A stretch of 64,000 nt of DNA, from assembly GCA_014208095.1 (NCBI GenBank), contig JACHMT010000002.1, positions 1,240,001-1,304,000 on the forward strand. The letters run 5' to 3'. Positions 25,801 to 33,512 of the stretch are shown here, piece by piece (the first letter of the stretch is position 1; every line of letters begins with the position of its first letter). The DNA is from Actinospineispora eucalypti (GTDB lineage Bacteria; Actinomycetota; Actinomycetes; Mycobacteriales; Pseudonocardiaceae). The position numbers were made by a program, and so were the translations under genes. The notes beneath the pieces are model-generated. The model did no database searches. It saw nothing but the letters and a program-made list of their open reading frames with translations, and was not told the DNA's origin.

Positions 25801-26995
25801 AGCCACAGGCCAACCCGATCCCGGCGATGGCGATCTCACCGACCTGCCCGTGCGGCAGCGCGCGGTACGGCTCCTCGACATCCAGGATCACCGCACTGTA
25901 GGTCGGCAACGGCACCCCGATACTGGCCGGCTTGTTCGGGTGCAGCTCGGTCCAGATCGCGGTGACGGTCACCTCGGGCGGGCCGTAGACGTTCAGGAAC
26001 CGCCGCCCCGGGCGGTGCCAACGCGCCACCAGATGCGCCGGGCACGGCTGTTCGGACACCAGCAGGAACCGCAGGTGCGGCAAATCGCCCGGGATGGTGT
26101 CCAGCAGCCCCGGCACGGTGCACATCGCGGTGACCCGACGCTCGTCCAGGAAACGGTGCAACTCGGCCCCACGCAGCCGGGCGCGGGGCGGCGCGGGCAC
26201 CAACGTCGCGCCCTGCGCCCAGGGCACCCAGATCTCCTCCACCGAAAAGTCGGACGCGATCGTGCGCCCCTGGTAAACCCGGTCCCGGGCGCGGATGCCG
26301 TAGATCTCGGCGGCGACCTTCACAAAGTTGCAGATGCTGCGGTGATCCACCGCCACACCGGTGAGCCGACCCGAGGCGCCCTGGGTGTAGGTGATGTAAG
26401 CCAACTTGTCGGCGGCCGAGCCGCGCTCGGCCGGGATCAGCCGCCGGTCGGCCATCTCGGCGATCAGCGGCATCGCCTGGTCCACATACACCAACTCGGC
26501 GCCACTCGCGCCCAGCAGCTCGAACTGCTCGATCCGCTCGGCCAGGTGCGAGACCGACAGCACGGTACGCACCTGGGCGTCCTCGACCATGTAGGCCATC
26601 CGACCCATCGGATAACCGGCATCCAGCGGGACGTAGGTGGCGCCGATCTTCAGCACCGCGAGCATCGCCACATACGCATCGGCCGCGTCATCGAACAGCA
26701 ACGCGATCCGATCACCCGACCCCGCGCCGCGCAGCCGCAGGAAACGGGCCATCCGGTTGGCCCAGCCGTCCAACTCCTCGTAACTGAGGGACTTCTCGCC
26801 CGCGTCCACCGCGAGCTGCCCGGGCCGCCCGTACTTGCGGACCCAGTCGCAGCGCTCCTCGAACAAGTGATCAAGACGCTCGTCCTGGCGGACCCGCCAA
26901 CCCTGCGCCTCGTGCTGGTCAACCACGATCAGGTCCGACAGCGACTGTGCCTGCATTGGCCGGCTTTCGATGCTCGGAGCGCTCATCGGGATCAC
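22802..26995 (-). CDS. Pls/PosA-type membrane NRPS with degenerate adenylation domain and two carrier domains
   Basis: 1397 residues. Adenylation-like region 42-450; two near-identical carrier domains with Ser528 and Ser604; then the epsilon-poly-lysine-synthetase architecture: membrane pairs near 686-748, 906-990 and 1182-1236, separating three soluble lobes (about 790-890, 1010-1150, 1255-1390) with hexapeptide-like turns. In known Pls enzymes these lobes join monomers by iterative amide bonds. Here the adenylation part is damaged: A3 reads YTQGASGRLTG instead of YTSGTTGxPKG, A5 is NVYGPPEVT, and after GRVDRTVVSGG the C-terminal subdomain with A10 Lys is replaced by a Pro/Ala linker (453-496). 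It probably cannot make aminoacyl-AMP. GTG 26995 overlaps the sbnA stop; ATG 26986 is an alternative. Confidence 0.88.
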   Translation of the reverse strand: MIPMSAPSIESRPMQAQSLSDLIVVDQHEAQGWRVRQDERLDHLFEERCDWVRKYGRPGQLAVDAGEKSLSYEELDGWANRMARFLRLRGAGSGDRIALLFDDAADAYVAMLAVLKIGATYVPLDAGYPMGRMAYMVEDAQVRTVLSVSHLAERIEQFELLGASGAELVYVDQAMPLIAEMADRRLIPAERGSAADKLAYITYTQGASGRLTGVAVDHRSICNFVKVAAEIYGIRARDRVYQGRTIASDFSVEEIWVPWAQGATLVPAPPRARLRGAELHRFLDERRVTAMCTVPGLLDTIPGDLPHLRFLLVSEQPCPAHLVARWHRPGRRFLNVYGPPEVTVTAIWTELHPNKPASIGVPLPTYSAVILDVEEPYRALPHGQVGEIAIAGIGLACGYLNREDLTREAFIPDFLGIPGNPSGRIYRTGDLGRVNTNGEIEYHGRVDRTVVSGGDGAQLPTQILPVQMLPAADATVALALPAAPATPAAGTAPATGVAKALAEVLAEVLGVDEVSVDGNFFDDLGADSMVMARFCARARKQPDLPSVSMKDIYRHTTIRGLATALADPASTSTERGFAEVLAQVLGMREVSVDGNFFDDLGADSMVMARFCAKARKRLDLPSVSMKDIYRYSTVRALATGLGDPAEAAAVAVLPEAAPSIPPSAEVTRYAEGLAKAPVGKPRYVLCGALQLLFFLGYCCLAAVLAVRGAEWISTATAELDIYLRSAAVGAIAFFGVCTLPIVAKWLIIGRWKPQELRVWSLPYVGFWLVKTLIRMSPLAKMSGSPLQVLYLRALGAKIGRGVTILSDHAPVCTDMLTIGEGTVIRKDSFFNCYRVRAGVIEVGPVTLGRDVYIGEATVLDIGTSLGDGAQLGNSSALHARQAVPAGERWHGSPAQRTDTDYRSVPPARVGTVRRTLYGLAQLLSMLLVLLPLAIGGTYLLLAAVPWVRTLVGDAPLALTNWALYADAIVASVLLFLGGVVGGLLFVFTVPRLLAMFIKPDKVYPLYGFHHWAQRTVTRMTNRKFYTHLFGDSSYIVDYLRSLGFGLRDVEQTGSNFGMEVKQDNPYLSSVGSGTVIADGLSIINADFSSTSFRVSQVSIGAHNFLGNRIAYPTQGRTGDNCLLATKVMVPIDGPVREGVGLLGSPSFEIPRSVARDNDLDLGSAEELRRRLALKNRHNAVSMLFRLLSLWLYFLMVSLFTLVAIDLYHSLGVLAFAASNALTVLFTAVYFVLVDRTVRNMEVLRPNGCSIYDPDFWRHERAWKVVSDEFLNLFNGTPFKNVIWRMMGAKVGRRVFDDGCFLTERTFTTIGDDCTLNEGSVIQCHSQEDGAFKSDLSALGAGCTLGVGAFVHYGVTMGDGSELAADSFLMKGEEIPPGEYWGGNPARELISLSPAKTN
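25105..25493 (-). repeat. 228-bp intragenic tandem duplication encoding the two carrier domains
   Basis: The stretches at about 25105-25265 and 25333-25493 match closely with a period of 228 bp (76 codons). Both encode GNFFDDLGADSMVMARFCA followed by LPSVSMKDIYR. The frame is kept, so the duplication is functional rather than degenerate. Confidence 0.85.
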
Positions 26996-27990
26996 GCGGA
27001 CCAGGAACGGGTGGGCAGCTCGGCCCCGCCGTCGATGCCGTCGAGCACGTCCTCGCCGTACAGGTCGTGGATCCAGGTGCTCTGGTAGACGGTGTCCAGA
27101 TACCGCTCACCGAAATCCGGGGCGATGGCCACCGAGGTGAGGTGCTGGGCGCCGCGATCGGCCAGCCACTGAGTAGCGCCGCTGACCACGGTCCCGGTAG
27201 ACCCGCCGAACAAGAACCCCCGCCGGGCCAGGCGGTGGCAGGCGCGGACGGTGTCCGCTTCCTCCACATACACCACCTCGTCCACGTAGGACTCGTCCAA
27301 CTGGGGCGGGCGGACGCTGGTGCCCAGCCCGGGGATCATCCGGCGCGCGGGAGGGGCGCCGAAGGTCACCGAGCCCACCGCGTCCACCGCGACGATCCGC
27401 ACGCGCGGGTGGTGGCGCCGGAAGTAGCGCGCGCAGCCCATCAGCGTGCCGGTGGTGCCCGCCCCGACAAACAGCACGTCCAGGTGCGGGAACGCGGACG
27501 CGATCTCGGGCGCGGTGGTCTTGTAGTGCGCCGCCGAGTTGTTCGGGTTGGCGTACTGGTTCAACCACACATACCGGTCATCCGAGTCACACAACGACCG
27601 GACGTAATCGATCCGGGCGCCCAGGAAACCACCGGCCGCGTCCGGCTCGGTGACCGTGTGCACCTCACCACCCAGAGCCTCCATCAACCGCCGGGTGGCC
27701 AGGTTGCAGCGCGGGTCGGTCACACAGATGAACCGGTACCCCTTGCTCGCGGCGATCATGCTCAACGCCACACCCAGGTTCCCCGACGAGGACTCCACGA
27801 TCACCGACCACGGCGTCAAAAGCCCATCCCGCTCGGCCGCCTCGACCATCCCAGCGGCCGCCTTCAGCTTGATCGAACCGGCGAAGTTGAAACCCTCACA
27901 CTTCAAGAACAACGAGCTGCCGAAGATCGACCGCAGGTCGACGAACAGACCCTCTTCGTTGTACTCCTGCGGGAGCGAAATGACCGTCAC
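26992..27990 (-). CDS. sbnA: 2,3-diaminopropionate biosynthesis protein SbnA (N-(2-amino-2-carboxyethyl)-L-glutamate synthase)
   Basis: 332 residues of the PLP-dependent cysteine-synthase fold. Schiff-base Lys41 is in NFAGSIKLKAA; the asparagine/substrate loop is ESSSGNLGVALSMIA; the phosphate-binding glycine loop is GAGTTGTLMG. SbnA condenses O-phospho-L-serine with L-glutamate, the first step to L-2,3-diaminopropionate; SbnB performs the second. GTG 27990 is preferred because GAGGGGGAG lies 5 bases upstream; a longer frame to 28074 lacks support. It is the first gene of the five-gene minus-strand operon, and its stop overlaps the NRPS start. Confidence 0.9.
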   Translation of the reverse strand: MTVISLPQEYNEEGLFVDLRSIFGSSLFLKCEGFNFAGSIKLKAAAGMVEAAERDGLLTPWSVIVESSSGNLGVALSMIAASKGYRFICVTDPRCNLATRRLMEALGGEVHTVTEPDAAGGFLGARIDYVRSLCDSDDRYVWLNQYANPNNSAAHYKTTAPEIASAFPHLDVLFVGAGTTGTLMGCARYFRRHHPRVRIVAVDAVGSVTFGAPPARRMIPGLGTSVRPPQLDESYVDEVVYVEEADTVRACHRLARRGFLFGGSTGTVVSGATQWLADRGAQHLTSVAIAPDFGERYLDTVYQSTWIHDLYGEDVLDGIDGGAELPTRSWSA

Positions 27991-28193
27991 GACAACTCCC
28001 CCTCGTTTGTTGACCTGGAGTTCGTGTTGGTCACAAGGGTGCTGTGGCGGCCGGCTCCGAACCATGGTGAGCACACCCGAACCCGAGGGGGGTGATCCCG
28101 ATCGGCAGGTAGGGTTGTCCCGAAAACCGCAGGTGAAACTCGCTCAGGCGGGCGGTCATCCCTCGCCGTGGAGTGGAAGGGGCGGGCGCCGGC

Positions 28194-28562
28194 CTAGGCG
28201 CGTTCGGCGTTGCGCAGCGCCAGGGCGACCACCACGTCCGCCACGGTGAGGCCGAGCATCCCGTACATGCCGCCGACGGCCTCGCGCCGGCCATCCGACC
28301 GCCGGGCCTCGGCCCGGTAGATGGTCGCCGTGGCCAGGCTGAACGCGGCCCGCGCGGCCATCCACGGCCAGCGCGGACGACCGCGCAGCAGGCCCGGTAC
28401 CAGGGCCAGGTCCATCACCCCGACCGTCCGGGCGACCGACCGCCGGTCGCCCAGCCCCATCGCCGAGCCGACGGGACCGGGCGCGGCCACCAGCGCAGCT
28501 CCGGCCACCAGGGTCACCAGGCCGACCATCTTCGGCGCCCGCTCCAGTGCGGAAGGTCTCAT
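28194..28562 (-). CDS. Small hydrophobic membrane protein, unknown function
   Basis: 122 residues with three or four hydrophobic segments (MVGLVTLVAGAALVAAPGPV, VGVMDLALVPGLLRG, AARAAFSLATATI, LGLTVADVVVALALR). No catalytic motif is visible. It lies 30 bp after the WS/DGAT gene on the same strand and may be the last gene of the P450-WS/DGAT transcript. The function is not known to me. Confidence 0.6.
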   Translation of the reverse strand: MRPSALERAPKMVGLVTLVAGAALVAAPGPVGSAMGLGDRRSVARTVGVMDLALVPGLLRGRPRWPWMAARAAFSLATATIYRAEARRSDGRREAVGGMYGMLGLTVADVVVALALRNAERA

Positions 28563-28591
28563 CCGGTGATCCTAAACAGCGCCCGGGTGCT

Positions 28592-29980
28592 TCATGAGCC
28601 GGGCCGGGCGTCCTCGAGATCGCGCAGGGCGTCTTCGAGATGGACCAGCAGCCGTTGCAGGTGCGGGACCGACCGGTGACAGCCGGTGATGCCGAACGAC
28701 AGCCGGTCGCGGTAGGAGACCAGGGTGATGTTCAGCGCCTGGCCGTCGGTCACTACGGAGATCGGGTAGGCGTCGGTGAGCGCGCACCCGTTGAGGTAGA
28801 GCGGCTTGGCCACGGCGGGGACGTTGGAGATGACCAGGTTGAACGCGGGCCGGGGCGGCAGCGGGCCGGGCAGCGTGTTGGGCAGCACCCCGCCGAGCAC
28901 CGCGCCGCTGAGCGCCGTGGCGGTGACCGGGTCGAGCTCGGACATCAGGCGTTTGCCGCGTCGCATGGAGCAGTGGATGCCCCGCAGCCGGGTGAGGCCG
29001 TCGGGGATGTCCGTGCCGAGGTTGCACAGCACGGCGGCCCAGGAGTTGCCGTCACGGGCCGAGGCGGACGGGTCGGTGGAGGACAGCGAGACCGGGACCA
29101 TGGCCACCAGTGACGACCCGGGCAGGGCGTCCCGCTCGATCAGGTACGCGCGCAGCGCACCGGCGCACATGGTCAGCGCCACGTCGTTCAGGCTGGTGCC
29201 GGTGGCCCTGGCGACGTCGACCAGCCGCGCGATCGGCCACGAGTCGCCGGCGAAGCGGCGCGCGGAGCCGACCCGGTTGTTCAGGATGGTGTGCGGCGCA
29301 CTAAACGGCAGGGTCGGCCCGCCGTCCCGCACCGAGGAGACACCGGCGCCGGCCAGCGCCTTGACGGTGCCACCCAGCTGGTCGGCCACCCGGAGCGCAC
29401 CCTTCCCGATGGCGGTGACCGTGGGGCGACGGGTCGCGGCCGGGGTGGCGGGCCGGCCGGGCCGGCTCGGCGTGATCCACGGGGCGGCGCAGCCCCGCGC
29501 TCCCGGGTCGGGCGAGAGGCCGCCCAGCACGTGCCGGGCCATGTTGACCCCGTCGAAGCTGGCGTGGTGCATCTTGGTGCACAGGGCGAACCGGCCGTCG
29601 GCCAGGCCCTCGACCAGGTGGGCCTGCCACAGCGGGCGGTCCCGGGCCAGCAGCGTGGCGTGGAAGTCACCCACGTGTTCCAGCAGCTCGCGGATCCGGC
29701 CGGGGCGGGGCAGCGCGACCCGGCGCACGTGCAGCGCCAGGTCGATGTCCTCGTCGTAGGCCCAGGCGTACTGGCCGGCGGTGGCCGCCGAGCGGTAGGG
29801 CCGGCGCCGGAACGCCGGTTTGACGGCGTCCCGGTCGGTCATCGCGGCGTACATCTCGTCCAGCAGCTCGGGTCCGGCGTCCGGCGGCGGTTCGAAGATC
29901 TGCAGGGATATGACGTGCGCGGGGCTGCGCTGCGACTCGGCCCACAGGTAGAGCGAGTCGGTGGGCGGTACCAGGCGCAT
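28592..29980 (-). CDS. Wax ester synthase/diacylglycerol acyltransferase (WS/DGAT) family protein
   Basis: 462 residues, the typical WS/DGAT length. The acyltransferase motif HHxxxDG is intact as MHHASFDGVNM with His138, His139 and Asp143. Also present are LDEMYAAM near the start, and family signature-like FNLVISNVP and NGCALTDAYPIS in the C-terminal half. These enzymes move an acyl group from acyl-CoA to an alcohol or diacylglycerol at the membrane, making storage lipid. The gene starts 3 bp after the P450 stop, so the pair is co-translated and the P450 may supply a hydroxylated acceptor (inference). Confidence 0.9.
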   Translation of the reverse strand: MRLVPPTDSLYLWAESQRSPAHVISLQIFEPPPDAGPELLDEMYAAMTDRDAVKPAFRRRPYRSAATAGQYAWAYDEDIDLALHVRRVALPRPGRIRELLEHVGDFHATLLARDRPLWQAHLVEGLADGRFALCTKMHHASFDGVNMARHVLGGLSPDPGARGCAAPWITPSRPGRPATPAATRRPTVTAIGKGALRVADQLGGTVKALAGAGVSSVRDGGPTLPFSAPHTILNNRVGSARRFAGDSWPIARLVDVARATGTSLNDVALTMCAGALRAYLIERDALPGSSLVAMVPVSLSSTDPSASARDGNSWAAVLCNLGTDIPDGLTRLRGIHCSMRRGKRLMSELDPVTATALSGAVLGGVLPNTLPGPLPPRPAFNLVISNVPAVAKPLYLNGCALTDAYPISVVTDGQALNITLVSYRDRLSFGITGCHRSVPHLQRLLVHLEDALRDLEDARPGS

Positions 29981-29983
29981 CGC

Positions 29984-31249
29984 TCAGTCCCGGGGGGTGA
30001 ACGTGACCGGCAGCCGCTTGATGCCGTTGATGAAGTTTCCGGCCAGGTACTCCGGCTCCCCCACCCGCAGGTCCGGAAGCCGGAACAGCAGCTCCCGGAA
30101 CAGCGCGCGGAGCTGGGTGCGGGCCAGGTGGCTGCCCAGGCAGAAGTGCGGACCGCCGCCGCCGAACCCGATGTGGTTGTTCGGCTTGCGGGCGATGTCG
30201 AAGCGCAGCGGCTGGTCGAACACCGCCTCGTCCTGGTTGCCCGAGCGGTAGAACATCACGACCTTCTCCCCGGCGGCGATCTTCTGTCCGCCGACCTCGG
30301 TGTCGGTGCGCGCGGTGCGGCGGAAGGTCATCACCGGGCTGGCCCAGCGGACGAACTCCTCCACCGCCGCGCCGATCCGCCCGTCGTAGTCCTCCAGCAG
30401 GGCGGCCCGCTGCTCGGGGAAGTCCTGGAGCGCCTTGACGGTGTGGCTGGCGGTCTGGCGGGTGGTGTCGTTGCCGGCCACGCAGAGCAGCACGAAGAAC
30501 GCGGCGATCTCGGCGTCGGTGAGCCGCTCGCCGTCCAGCTCGGCCTGGGCCAGCGCGGTCATCAGGTCGTCCGCCGGCTCCTCCCGGCGCCGCGCGACCA
30601 GTTCGGACGCGCCGCCGTGCAGCGTCACCAGCGAGTTGAACAGCACGTTGATCGGCTCGCCGTCGCCGATGAAGTCCGGGTCGTTCCAGGCGACCATCGC
30701 ACCGGCGGCGGCGGTGATCCGCTCCCGGTCCTCCATCGGGATCCCGATCATCTCCGAGATCGTCCACATGGGCAGCCGTGCGGCGACCTGCTCGACGAAG
30801 TCGATCTCGCCCAGCGGGGCCACCTCGTCCACGATCAGCCAGGCCTGGTTGCGGATCTGCCCCTCGATCTGGGCCACCCGCCTCGGGGTGAACACCGAGC
30901 TGATCAGCCGGCGCTGGCGGACGTGCCGGGGCGCGTCCATAGCCAGGATCGAGTGCGCCGCCTCCAGCACCTCGGCCGGCACGTCTTCCAGCATCACCCC
31001 GCCGAACTCCTGCCCGGATGCGAACACCTCGGCGTTGCGGCTGGCCTCGACGATGTCGGCGTGCCGGGTCAACGCCCAGAACCCCGGGTCGTCCGAGTTC
31101 GGCATCAGATCGGTCTCGGCCGGGCGGTGCCAGGACACCGGGCGCTCGGCCCGCAGCCGCGCGAACCGCTGGTCACGCACCGCCGGCGGCTGCGCCCAGA
31201 ACGAGTGCGACGAGATGTCCAGCGGGTCGAAGGTTCGCGTGGTCTCCAC
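29984..31249 (-). CDS. Cytochrome P450 (CYP124/CYP125-like)
   Basis: 421 residues. The I-helix acid-alcohol pair is in LLCVAGNDTTRQTASH (Asp261-Thr262), ExxR is Glu298-Arg301 (EEFVRWASPV), and the heme loop is GFGGGGPHFCLGSHLAR with Cys370. The overall form (ILAMDAPRHVRQRRLISSVF, NPNNHIGFGGG-like loop) resembles actinobacterial CYP124/125 enzymes that omega-hydroxylate methyl-branched lipids and sterol side chains. No ferredoxin or reductase is adjacent. It is divergent from a TetR gene, with an AT-rich palindrome between them, and is the first gene of the P450-WS/DGAT transcript. Confidence 0.9.
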   Translation of the reverse strand: METTRTFDPLDISSHSFWAQPPAVRDQRFARLRAERPVSWHRPAETDLMPNSDDPGFWALTRHADIVEASRNAEVFASGQEFGGVMLEDVPAEVLEAAHSILAMDAPRHVRQRRLISSVFTPRRVAQIEGQIRNQAWLIVDEVAPLGEIDFVEQVAARLPMWTISEMIGIPMEDRERITAAAGAMVAWNDPDFIGDGEPINVLFNSLVTLHGGASELVARRREEPADDLMTALAQAELDGERLTDAEIAAFFVLLCVAGNDTTRQTASHTVKALQDFPEQRAALLEDYDGRIGAAVEEFVRWASPVMTFRRTARTDTEVGGQKIAAGEKVVMFYRSGNQDEAVFDQPLRFDIARKPNNHIGFGGGGPHFCLGSHLARTQLRALFRELLFRLPDLRVGEPEYLAGNFINGIKRLPVTFTPRD

Positions 31250-31290
31250 GGGCCTGCCTCCTCAGCTCGGCGATGGGGTCTGATTCTGAC

Positions 31291-31306
31291 CATAACGTAA
31301 CTTATG
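31291..31306. promoter_or_regulatory. AT-rich operator CATAACGTAACTTATG in the P450/TetR gap
   Basis: Inverted repeat CATAA-N6-TTATG in a short AT-rich patch between divergent genes, 42 bp from the P450 start. TATGCTATAGTC to its right could hold a -10 element. Likely target of the adjacent TetR regulator. Confidence 0.65.
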
Positions 31307-31369
31307 CTATAGTCAATCGGTGCAGGTCAAAGGACCTTGTGCAGCTGCTCACAGCAAGGAGTGCCAGCG

Positions 31370-31957
31370 ATGCCGAGGGAGCCGCGCCACCTCAAGGTCA
31401 CCCAGGACCAGTACTTCGCGGCCGCACTGGGCCAGCTGGCCGCACACGGGGCCGAGGGGTTGACGATCAGCCGGCTGTGCCAGGCGCTCGGGGTGACCAG
31501 CGGGTCCTTCTACCACTACTTCGGCGGCTGGGCGGGGTTCGTCGAGGCACTGCTCGCCCACTGGGAGGACGAGCAGACGCAGCGCATCGTGCGGCTGGCC
31601 CGCGCCGAAGCCGGGGTCGAGCAGCGCCTCGGCGTGCTGCGGCGGCAGGCCCTCGCCCTGCCGCACGACGCCGAAGCGGCCATCCGCGCGTGGAGCCGCA
31701 GCGACGAGCGGGTCGAGGCAGCACAGCGGAAGGTGGACGCACAACGGCACGCGACGCTGCGGGCGATCATCGTCGACCTGGGCGTACCGGCCCGGGACGC
31801 CGACCGCCTCGCCACCACCGGGGTGGCCCTCCTGGTGGGCATGCAACAGCTGCACCGCCCGGTGGACACCGAGCTGCTCAGCACGGTGTTCGACGAGTTC
31901 GAGCGCACCATCCGGACCCTCAGTCCTGCAGCGGACGGTTGTCCGCGCGCGGGGTGA
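31370..31957 (+). CDS. TetR-family transcriptional regulator
   Basis: 195 residues. N-terminal helix-turn-helix (ALGQLAAHGAEGLTISRLCQ then ALGVTSGSFYHYFGGW), then a helical effector domain. ATG 31370 is chosen because AAGGAG lies at 31356-31361. It is divergent from the P450 gene, so it most likely controls the P450-WS/DGAT transcript through the CATAA/TTATG palindrome. Its 3' end overlaps the convergent hypothetical gene by 38 bp. Confidence 0.85.
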   Translation: MPREPRHLKVTQDQYFAAALGQLAAHGAEGLTISRLCQALGVTSGSFYHYFGGWAGFVEALLAHWEDEQTQRIVRLARAEAGVEQRLGVLRRQALALPHDAEAAIRAWSRSDERVEAAQRKVDAQRHATLRAIIVDLGVPARDADRLATTGVALLVGMQQLHRPVDTELLSTVFDEFERTIRTLSPAADGCPRAG

Positions 31958-32285
31958 GCGCGAACGCCGGGACGAGCTGGTCCCGCCACAACAGCGTGTT
32001 CTCCCGGCCGTCGATGAAGTGCATCGTGTAGGTCACCTCGCCCAGCCACTGGCCCCGCGACCCCCGCCACCACCTGGCCAGCAGGCCCCGGGCGCGCCGG
32101 TTCAGGTCCAGCCCGTCGACCACCACCTGGCGGCGCAGCTCGGGGTCGTCGGGAAACAGCCGGTCCAGGTGTACCCACACCGCCCGAGCCCTGCTCGGAC
32201 CGGCCACCCCCGGCTGCCACCACGCTTCCTTGGCCGTCACGTACGGCGGTAACGGACCCTCATCGCTAGAACGCACGTTCGACAT
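31920..32285 (-). CDS. Hypothetical protein, Trp/Arg-rich
   Basis: 121 residues; I do not recognise a family. Segments such as TAKEAWWQPGVAGPSRARAV, LARWWRGSRGQWLGEVTYT and MHFIDGRENTLLWRDQLVPA are well formed and the frame has normal high-GC codon use. ATG 32285 lies 70 bp after the FAD oxidoreductase stop, on the same strand, so it is probably the last gene of the TetR/NTF2/oxidoreductase group. The last 38 bp overlap the end of the opposite TetR gene. Confidence 0.55.
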   Translation of the reverse strand: MSNVRSSDEGPLPPYVTAKEAWWQPGVAGPSRARAVWVHLDRLFPDDPELRRQVVVDGLDLNRRARGLLARWWRGSRGQWLGEVTYTMHFIDGRENTLLWRDQLVPAFALTPRADNRPLQD

Positions 32286-32355
32286 GATGACGGTCTCCCG
32301 GGTCAAACTCAACGGCGGGGTCCCGAGCTCGGGCCGCGTCCGGCCGACCTCGGAT

Positions 32356-33504
32356 TCAGGACCGGGCGGCCGCGAACCGCTCGACCGACAGGCCGGCAAC
32401 GCTCTCGGGCACTGTGCCGGAGGTCGCGATCCCCGCGAGGACCTCGCCCATCGCGGACGCGATGCGGAAGCCGCCGCCGGAGAACCCCGCCGCGACGATG
32501 ACGTTCTCCCGGCCGGGCAACGGACCGATCACGGGGGCGCCGTCGGCGGTGAATCCCTCCATGGCCACGTGAATGCGGTGCGGGTAGTCGTGCAGGCCGG
32601 TCAGGGACTCGCGCAGGCGGGCCCGGTCGGTCTCGATCACCGCGTCCTCGAGGTACTGGTCCAGCCGGTCGGTCGGGGCGACCAGGCCGTAGGTGTCCAG
32701 CTTGGCGAACTTGACCGAGCTGCCGTCGAGCGCCGGCATGCCGAAGTACTCGGCGCCGGAGCGCGCCCGCCCGGCGCTTTCCCGTACGAAGCAGGGGAAC
32801 CGCTCCGGGGTGAAGAGGGCCGGGTCGTTGGCCGCCCACCAGGAGAGCGCGCAACGACGGGTGACGACGTGCGGCGCGAGTTCGGGAAGAAGCGTGCTCG
32901 TCCAGAGACCGGGAGTGACGACCGCCTTCCGCGCGCGGTAGGTCCGGCCCCCGGCCTCCAACGTCACGCCGGCCGGTCCGGATTCGATTCGCGTCACGGG
33001 GTGGCCGGTCACGAACCGCGCGCCGCGTTTCCCGGCGAGCCGCGCGGCCGCCACCACCGCCGGTTCCGACCTCAGCGCCCCGCCCTGGTTCTCGAAGACG
33101 GCGAGGTCGTCGGGCCCCACGATGTGCGCGGGATACCGCCGCCGCGTCTCGAGATGGTCGAGCACCTCGAGCCCGCGGCCGCCGCCGGCCAGATCGACCA
33201 GGGCTCGCATGCGCGCCGACGACCGCTTGCCGATCACCAGCGTGCCCGATCTGACGTAAAGGGAGTGCCCGCTTTCCTCCTCGAGCTGCTCCCAAAGTTG
33301 AATTGCCCGATCGACCAGTGGGGTTGGCCCGGTCCGCGGCTCGAGCGCGCGGAACAATGCGCGGGACTCACCGCCGGCGGCCGTCCGGCGGTCTCCGATC
33401 CCGAACTGTTCGAATGCCAGAACATCTGTCCCGGCCGCCGCCAGCTGCCATGCCGCCATCGAGCCCATCGAGCCCAGGCCGACGACCGCTACGTCCGCAT
33501 CCAC
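32356..33504 (-). CDS. FAD-dependent oxidoreductase (sarcosine/N-methyltryptophan oxidase-like, DAO family)
   Basis: 382 residues. Rossmann dinucleotide loop VGLGSMGSMAAWQLAAAG, then FEQFGIGDRRTAAGGESRA, and the C-terminal FAD segment APVIGPLPGRENVIVAAGFSGGGF. This layout is that of monomeric sarcosine oxidase and SolA, which oxidise N-methyl or cyclic amino acids with O2. In those enzymes a Cys near the C terminus binds FAD covalently; here the region around SWWAAND/FPCFVRES has a Cys but its equivalence is uncertain. The gene starts 8 bp after the NTF2-like gene stop. Confidence 0.85.
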   Translation of the reverse strand: MDADVAVVGLGSMGSMAAWQLAAAGTDVLAFEQFGIGDRRTAAGGESRALFRALEPRTGPTPLVDRAIQLWEQLEEESGHSLYVRSGTLVIGKRSSARMRALVDLAGGGRGLEVLDHLETRRRYPAHIVGPDDLAVFENQGGALRSEPAVVAAARLAGKRGARFVTGHPVTRIESGPAGVTLEAGGRTYRARKAVVTPGLWTSTLLPELAPHVVTRRCALSWWAANDPALFTPERFPCFVRESAGRARSGAEYFGMPALDGSSVKFAKLDTYGLVAPTDRLDQYLEDAVIETDRARLRESLTGLHDYPHRIHVAMEGFTADGAPVIGPLPGRENVIVAAGFSGGGFRIASAMGEVLAGIATSGTVPESVAGLSVERFAAARS

Positions 33505-33512
33505 GACTGCTC

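Noticed and set aside
19354..27088. Long plus-strand open frames across the NRPS operon
   Set aside because: They mirror the minus-strand genes, have biased composition and no recognisable domains.
18236..27990. Staphyloferrin B-type siderophore cluster
   Set aside because: Only the Dap genes SbnA/SbnB are shared. The NIS synthetases, citrate synthase and transport genes of that pathway are absent, and NRPS/Pls genes are present instead.
29984..31249. Assignment as the cholesterol 27-hydroxylase CYP125
   Set aside because: Resemblance is to the CYP124/125 group generally, and no cholesterol-catabolism genes are nearby.
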